This document shows, in pieces, positions 59,753 to 64,000 of a DNA stretch of 64,000 nucleotides (its first letter is position 1; the number at the start of each line of letters is the position of its first letter). The position numbers were made by a program, and so were the translations under genes. The DNA lies in contig NZ_JADDUE010000006.1 in assembly GCF_016526145.1 (NCBI RefSeq), positions 310,001 to 374,000 of the forward strand, given 5' to 3'. This DNA comes from Saccharopolyspora galaxeae. Lineage in GTDB: Bacteria; Actinomycetota; Actinomycetes; Mycobacteriales; Pseudonocardiaceae. The notes under the pieces were generated by a model, which made no database searches, was not told the DNA's origin, and saw nothing but the letters and a program-made list of their open reading frames with translations.

Positions 59753-60969
59753 TGCGGGTGGTCGTCGAAGCCGACGGCGGTTCGCGGGGCAACCCGGGAC
59801 CGGCCGGCTGCGGTGCGGTGGTGCGCGACGCCGACGGGGCGGTGCTGGCCGAGCGCTCGCTCGGGCTCGGGGTCGCCACGAACAACGTGGCCGAGTACGA
59901 GGGGCTGCTGGCCGGATTGCGGGCCGCTGCCGAGCTCGGGGCGGACGAGGTCGACGTCCGGATGGACTCGAAGCTGGTCGTCGAGCAGCTCAGCGGGCGT
60001 TGGCGGATCAAGCACGCGGCGCTGCAACCCCTTGCGGCGCAGGCGAAGGATCTGGTGGCCGCGTTCGCCGCGGTGCGGTTCGAGTGGATCCCGCGGGAGC
60101 GCAACGCGCACGCGGACCGGCTGGCCAACGCGGCGATGGACAGCCAGGCCGGGATCGAGCGCACACCCGCTGCCGGGGCTGCGGACAGCGCTGCCGCGGA
60201 CGATTTCGCCGGGTCGGAGGCGGATGTTTCGGCCGGTAGGGCTGCGGACGCTGCTGCCGGATCGGCTGCGGATGTTGCTGCGAAACCGGCGAAGGCCGAG
60301 TCCCGCACGCAGCCCGCGGGCTGGACCGGCGCCACCGGTTCCCCGACGAAGCTGCTGCTGCTGCGGCACGGGCAGACCGAGATGTCGGTGGACCGCCGCT
60401 ACTCGGGGCGCGGCGACGTGCCGCTGACCGATCTCGGGCAGCGGCAGGCCGTGGCCGCGGCGAAACGCCTGGCCGGGATGGACGGCGTGCGCACCGAAGC
60501 GGGTGCGGCGCCGATCGTGGCCTCCCCGCTGACCCGCACCCGGCAGACCGCCGAGGCCGTGGCCGCGGCCACCGGCGGCGAGCCGTCGTACCTGGACGGC
60601 CTGCTGGAGACCGATTTCGGCGCGTGGGAAGGGCTGACGTTCTCGGAGGCCGCGGAGAAGTACGCCCAGCTGCACCGCCGCTGGCTCGGCGACTCCACCG
60701 TGGAACCGCCGGATGGCGAGAGCCTGGACGCCGCGTTCCGTCGGGTCACCGCGGCCCGCGACGAGATCCTGGACCGGCACGCGGGCAGCACGGTGATCGT
60801 GGTCAGCCACGTGACCCCGATCAAGGCGCTGCTGCGACTCGGACTCGGCGTCGGCCCGGAGATCTTCTACCGGCTGCACCTGGACCTCGCGTCGCTGTCG
60901 ATCGTCGAGTTCTACCCCGACGCGAACGCTTCGGTCCGCCTGGTCAACGACATCTCCCACCTGCCCTGA
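59752..60969 (+). CDS. Bifunctional RNase H / acid (histidine) phosphatase
   Basis: A 405-residue two-domain enzyme equal to Rv2228c. RNase HI at about 1-140 has the acidic residues in VEADGGSRGNPGP, AEYEGLL and RMDSKLVV and cleaves RNA in RNA-DNA hybrids. A 55-residue linker follows (about 148-200, Ala/Asp-rich with short repeats). The histidine phosphatase domain at about 203-405 begins LLRHGQTEMSVDRRYSGRGD (catalytic His in RHG) and has VVSHVTPIKALL near 348; mycobacterial relatives act on alpha-ribazole phosphate. ATG at 59752. It ends the operon before rnpB. Confidence 0.92.
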   Translation: MRVVVEADGGSRGNPGPAGCGAVVRDADGAVLAERSLGLGVATNNVAEYEGLLAGLRAAAELGADEVDVRMDSKLVVEQLSGRWRIKHAALQPLAAQAKDLVAAFAAVRFEWIPRERNAHADRLANAAMDSQAGIERTPAAGAADSAAADDFAGSEADVSAGRAADAAAGSAADVAAKPAKAESRTQPAGWTGATGSPTKLLLLRHGQTEMSVDRRYSGRGDVPLTDLGQRQAVAAAKRLAGMDGVRTEAGAAPIVASPLTRTRQTAEAVAAATGGEPSYLDGLLETDFGAWEGLTFSEAAEKYAQLHRRWLGDSTVEPPDGESLDAAFRRVTAARDEILDRHAGSTVIVVSHVTPIKALLRLGLGVGPEIFYRLHLDLASLSIVEFYPDANASVRLVNDISHLP

Positions 60970-60985
60970 CCCGGCGGCCGTTTCC

Positions 60986-61036
60986 GAGTGAACGGCCTGT
61001 TCGTCCAATCTAGCCGGACCAACGGTCCGTTCACTC
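60986..61036. repeat. 51-bp palindromic intergenic element, copy 2
   Basis: Same outer arms as copy 1 (GAGTGAACGG and CCGTTCACTC). The centre (CCAATCTA, then GGACCAAC) matches the reverse complement of copy 1. Downstream similarity continues to about 61081. It lies between the RNase H/phosphatase gene and rnpB. Confidence 0.75.
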
Positions 61037-61214
61037 CGGGAAGTTCGCCCTGGATCGAGCGGTGTGCGCGCGTGTCGGCCAGTGCCCGAACAGCGCGGGG
61101 TTCACTCCGGACTCCGTTGCCGCCGCGGCGAGGTGAGGTGCGGGCGTCTCGGGCGGGCCGGCTTCGAGGAGTCAACGGATCCGGTCGATCGGGCCGCTCG
61201 TTCTTCCGGTTAGT

Positions 61215-61622
61215 GCGCGGATGAGCCGACCTGTAAGCCGGATCCTGTTCCCGGGGGCCTTGCGGCCGTCCCGTTCGGCGGTCATCCATCTCGGCCTGCC
61301 GTCGCCGGCAGGCTCCAGCGGCCTACCCGCAGGCTCGGGCGGGCAGCCCTCGAGCACCTGCGCAGGCACCTCGCGGTGCCCTCTTGGCCTTGCTCCGGGT
61401 GGGGTTTACCGAGCCGTCCCGGTCACCCGGGACGCTGGTGGTCTCTTACACCACCTTTTCACCCTTACCCGGCCCGAATCGGGCCGGGCGGTCTGGTTTC
61501 TGTGGCACTTTCCCGCGGGTCACCCCGGGTTGCCGTTAGCAACCACCCTGCCCTGTGGAGTCCGGACTTTCCTCGACGCGGGTCGCGCCCGCGCCGCGAC
61601 CGCCCGGTCGACTCATCCGCGC
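61215..61622 (-). ncRNA. rnpB: RNase P RNA (type A)
   Basis: The catalytic RNA of RNase P, which removes 5' leaders from tRNA precursors. On the minus strand the conserved core GAGGAAAGTCCGGACTCCAC (61554-61573) lies near the 5' end. The 3' end reads CCGGCTTACAGGTCGGCTC. P1 is formed by GCGCGGATGAG-C-CGACC-type ends at 61215-61231 pairing with 61606-61622. The GGTAA-containing and CCGGGGTGACCC segments fit the specificity domain. Position next to Rv2228c-like gene is conserved in actinobacteria. The ends are set by P1. Confidence 0.93.
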
Positions 61623-61766
61623 CGGTCCATTCTAGTCGCCGCCTCCCGGTACCCCGGCACCCAGCGTCCCGGCACCCAGCGCCCCGGCGGCCGGCGTTCC
61701 CGGCACCCGGCGTTCCGATGCGCGGACGTCGTTGCCCGGGCCGCCGCGGCCGGTTCTACTGGCGCC

Positions 61767-61844
61767 ATGACCGCCGCCGCGTTGACCCGTCGCCGCTACG
61801 TGGACTTCGCGCGCGTCAACGGTGCTCGTTGTTCTTCCTGCTGA
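61767..61844 (+). CDS. Leader peptide with C-terminal cysteines (putative cysteine attenuator)
   Basis: A 25-residue open frame, MTAAALTRRRYVDFARVNG followed by ARCSSC and stop. The RRRYVDFARV core with terminal cysteines matches the actinobacterial "putative leader peptide" family found upstream of sulfur-assimilation and FMN-reductase genes. It likely senses cysteine-tRNA supply and controls the reductase gene 39 bases downstream (stop to ATG). The mechanism is inferred. Confidence 0.7.
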   Translation: MTAAALTRRRYVDFARVNGARCSSC

Positions 61845-61883
61845 ACCCGTCGCGCCCGTGCACACCGAGCAGGAAGTCCGGTC

Positions 61884-62408
61884 ATGTCACCGATCATCAC
61901 CGTCGTCGCCGCCGCACGTCCCGGTTCGAAACTCGAAGAGCTGGCGCGGGTCAGCACCGAAGCGTTGCACGGCAACGGTTTCCGGATGCGCGCCGTCCCG
62001 CTGCACCAGCTGCCGGAGTCCGCGCTGCTGGCGGGCGACGCCGATGCGCCCGCGCTGCGCTGGACCCGGCGGCTGCTCACCGGCTCCGCAGGAGTCGTGT
62101 TGATCACGCCGTGTTACGAGGCGCCGATGAGCCGCCTGGTCCGGACCTGGCTGGAACTGATGCCCCCGCTGCGGGGAACGGTGCAGGTCGTGGGCCTGGG
62201 TGCGACGCAGGCTCAAGCATCGGGGGTGGATTACGCCGCGCGGCGGCTCCTGCGCGAGCACGGTGCGCAGCGGATCGCGCCCGCGTGCTTCGTGCGCGAC
62301 CGGTCGCTGGAGTCCACCGTGGACGGATGGAGCCTCGGCGGGTCGGCGCAGGAGCACCTCGCTGCCGCCCTCGGTGTGTTCCGGGAGGAACTCGCGTCCG
62401 CGGCGTGA
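61884..62408 (+). CDS. NADPH-dependent FMN reductase
   Basis: A 174-residue flavodoxin-fold reductase (SsuE/MsuE-like). VVAAARPGSKLEEL at the N-terminus replaces the usual GSPRxxS phosphate-binding loop, then ITPCYEAPMSRLVRTWLEL near residue 75 and VVGLGATQAQASGVDYA near 110. It would supply reduced FMN to a monooxygenase for sulfonate sulfur use. The leader peptide upstream supports control by sulfur status. No monooxygenase is in the window. Confidence 0.85.
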   Translation: MSPIITVVAAARPGSKLEELARVSTEALHGNGFRMRAVPLHQLPESALLAGDADAPALRWTRRLLTGSAGVVLITPCYEAPMSRLVRTWLELMPPLRGTVQVVGLGATQAQASGVDYAARRLLREHGAQRIAPACFVRDRSLESTVDGWSLGGSAQEHLAAALGVFREELASAA

Positions 62409-62990
62409 TTTCCGCGGGGTGGCGCCACGGCTGGTGGTCCTCGAAGGGCGGATCGGGCGAAACCGGCGCCGCCTTAGCCGTCCTGAGTGGACGTTCAACG
62501 GCGCCGTCCGGCGGTGTTCGACCGCTCCCGCGTTCCGCCCACCGGGAGCCCGCTGGTCACCGCCCGTGCCGCGACCTGCGCGGCAGCGTGGCGGGCCGGA
62601 ACGCTACGCTGGATGCAGTCAAGATCACCGCCGGACGGGTCCCGGAAGGGGCCGCAGGCGGCGGTCCGGCACGGCGGCGTGGTGTGCGCAATTCCACTGA
62701 CCGGCCGTTTCGTGCACGGTGCGTGTGGAAGGGATTCGCAACAGGGTGAACGAGCAGGGATTCGCGATCCGGCACCGCGACCGGCCTCGCCCTTACCCGC
62801 CCGCTGCTCCGAACGAGCCAACCCCGAATGGACCAGCGGAGTGGTGATCCGCGGTCCGGGACGCCGAGCCCGCCCGGCCGAACACTACTGCTGGTGACCA
62901 TGTCATGTTCTACTCGTACCGGCGTGCCGGGAAGATCCGGCGGGCCGCAGCACCTACCCGACGACCCTTCACGCACTCAGGGGTAACAAG
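62409..62990. other. 582-base gene-poor interval before the conjugation-like operon
   Basis: No convincing gene. The 34-codon GTG frame at 62746-62847 has no family and only a weak ribosome site. The region holds short inverted repeats such as CGTCC and GGACG near 62484. It separates the FMN reductase from a new operon and probably contains that operon's promoter, which I cannot pinpoint. Confidence 0.5.
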
Positions 62991-63293
62991 ATGACCGCCA
63001 TGCCGCTGGAAACGTTGGCGCACGTGCAAGCTGCGATGGATCCGCTGGCGCAGCAGACAGGTCTCGGCACAGAAGGCATCCGCGGGTGGATCATCAACAA
63101 TCTGTTGCCGCTGCTGCTGCTGACCGTTGCGCTGCTGCTGCTGTGGCTCGGCGGCGGCAAGGGCGACAACGCCGGAGTGATGCGCCGCGTCGTCGGCGTC
63201 TTCGTCGCGCTGGCGCTGATCGGCTTCGCGGTCACCGGGGCGGGCGTGGACATCGGCACCTTTATCGCCGGCCTGTTCAGCACCAGCGGGTGA
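62991..63293 (+). CDS. Small two-span membrane protein of a conjugation-like operon (TrbC/VirB2-like)
   Basis: A 100-residue protein. A polar N-terminus (ETLAHVQAAMDPLAQQ) leads into spans at about 33-52 (LLPLLLLTVALLLL) and 67-95 (VVGVFVALALIGFAVTG). This pilin-like two-span layout, with the following membrane protein and a large basic protein, resembles actinobacterial conjugative/type IV secretion operons. The role is inferred from context. AGGGGT precedes the ATG. Confidence 0.7.
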   Translation: MTAMPLETLAHVQAAMDPLAQQTGLGTEGIRGWIINNLLPLLLLTVALLLLWLGGGKGDNAGVMRRVVGVFVALALIGFAVTGAGVDIGTFIAGLFSTSG

Positions 63294-63299
63294 TCGGCC

Positions 63300-63875
63300 G
63301 TGCGGATCCGCACCGACGACGAGGTCTACCGGGTCGACGCCGTCTGGCTCGGCCCGCCGAAGGCGACCTTCCCGTGGCGAGCCCGCTACGTGGCATGGGG
63401 CGTGGGAACCGTGGTGTTCCTGGCCGTGCTCGCGGTGGAACGCCGGATGAACATCGGCTTCGGGTTCTTCTCCACCGCGTGGGCGGTGATCATCACGATC
63501 GTGGTTACGCGGATCGTGTGTTCCCGGATCACCCACGAACGGCCGCTAGGGGCGGTGCTGACCATGTGGTTGCGTGAGCTGACCGCGCCACGGGAGAGCA
63601 CCGCGGGACGCGGCGGAGCGGCAGGCGCGGCCAAGCTGCGGGTGCGCGCCGAACGTCCCAGGCCCAAGCCCAAGCAGACCAGCAAGCGCACCGGCCCGGC
63701 CGAGCAGCAGGGCGCGGCCGGGCGGGGCGGGCGGCCCGCCCGATCCCAGCGCAGCACCGGGACGGGGCAGCAGCCCGTCCGCCGCCCCAGGAGGTCCGCG
63801 GGCCAAGGCAGGCCCACCCGCGGGCGAGCGCGTAGCAAGGAGGTTCGCGGTGTTCGGTCGCCGTCGCGGCGGTGA
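63300..63875 (+). CDS. PrgI-like membrane protein with basic tail
   Basis: A 191-residue protein. Two predicted spans (about 30-48 and 55-75) lie in a conserved 100-residue N-terminal region (RIRTDDEVYRVDAVWLGPP, shown as TDDEVYRVD and GPPKATFPWRARY). The remainder is very rich in Arg, Pro, Gln and Gly. It occupies the position of PrgI/TraC-associated membrane subunits in the same operon type. GTG start; it overlaps the next gene by 26 bases. Confidence 0.65.
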   Translation: MRIRTDDEVYRVDAVWLGPPKATFPWRARYVAWGVGTVVFLAVLAVERRMNIGFGFFSTAWAVIITIVVTRIVCSRITHERPLGAVLTMWLRELTAPRESTAGRGGAAGAAKLRVRAERPRPKPKQTSKRTGPAEQQGAAGRGGRPARSQRSTGTGQQPVRRPRRSAGQGRPTRGRARSKEVRGVRSPSRR

Positions 63876-64000
63876 GCGCCAGGCTCAGGTTCCCGGCACG
63901 CCCCAGCGCGCCCGCGGCGCGGGGGCGAAGGGCGCCGGATCGAAGGGCAAGCGCAAGGACCGCAGGCTGCCCGACGAGCAGAGCCTGCCCAGCTACACGC
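63850..64000 (+). CDS. N-terminus of a large conjugation-associated protein (partial)
   Basis: A perfect AAGGAGG ribosome site at 63838-63844 precedes GTG at 63850. The 50 visible residues are basic, Gly/Arg/Lys-rich, then RRLPDEQSLPSYT. In related operons this position encodes a VirB4/TraC-like ATPase; that identity cannot be confirmed because the gene is cut by the window edge. Confidence 0.65.
   Translation, partial: MFGRRRGGERQAQVPGTPQRARGAGAKGAGSKGKRKDRRLPDEQSLPSYT

Noticed and set aside
62746-62847. 34-codon GTG frame in the gap before the conjugation-like operon
   Set aside because: No recognisable family, weak ribosome site and Pro/Arg-rich content typical of random GC-rich sequence.
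1-64000. tRNA genes, insertion sequences, attachment sites or a replication origin
   Set aside because: No cloverleaf-like segments, transposase or integrase motifs, or DnaA-box clusters were recognised by eye.

Overview
The window is very GC-rich DNA with short intergenic gaps and many GTG and TTG starts. It carries actinobacterial hallmarks: a WhiB regulator, MshB of mycothiol synthesis, DUF397 and DUF574 proteins, and a rnpB neighbourhood matching the mycobacterial Rv2228c-Rv2236c block. I infer a filamentous actinomycete, most likely Pseudonocardiaceae (Saccharopolyspora-like). The genus is inference; no ribosomal RNA gene is present.

Layout. 1-590: tail of a DUF397 protein and a WhiB-like iron-sulfur regulator. 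626-9842: a type VII-secretion-style toxin cassette, made of a YbaB-like protein, a WXG100-like protein, a 2010-residue polymorphic toxin with two candidate enzyme warheads (R-S-E ADP-ribosyltransferase and papain-fold Tox-PL) and a translationally coupled composite immunity protein (YrhB/Imm35-like + SseB-like + ADP-ribosylglycohydrolase-like). This is the most interesting locus. 9900-11042: an SRA-HNH modification-dependent endonuclease. 11183-22306: a three-subunit molybdenum hydroxylase, a DUF3048 lipoprotein, a HelD RNA polymerase-recycling ATPase, mshB, an ABC exporter pair and a Tat-exported amidohydrolase. 22396-24397: a decayed binding-protein fragment, a DUF574 methyltransferase and a GntR regulator. 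24716-28984: a divergent 5-oxoproline operon (NRAMP-like transporter, pxpA, pxpB, pxpC and a DUF1445 hydro-lyase).

29112-37542: a second DUF574 protein, a small winged-helix-like protein, a yybP-ykoY manganese riboswitch in front of an UPF0016/GDT1 cation exporter, a saccharopine-dehydrogenase-like reductase, a VOC protein, an alpha/beta hydrolase, an unusual XRE regulator fused to an intact peptide deformylase, and a DegT aminotransferase. 37673-41095: a DesK/DesR-like two-component pair and a secreted TAP-like peptidase. 41280-52910: a defence region with an NB-ARC/TPR STAND protein convergent with a complete type II Wadjet (jetABCD) anti-plasmid condensin system.

53186-61622: a core block (cobD, a 35-residue membrane protein, SURF1, fructosamine kinase-like, LMW tyrosine phosphatase, cobC-like, Nif3-like, zinc-ribbon coiled coil, RNase H/phosphatase, rnpB). 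Two copies of a 51-bp palindromic element punctuate it, with the core apparently flipped between copies. 61767-64000: a cysteine-ended leader peptide before an FMN reductase, then the start of a conjugation/secretion-like operon cut by the window edge.
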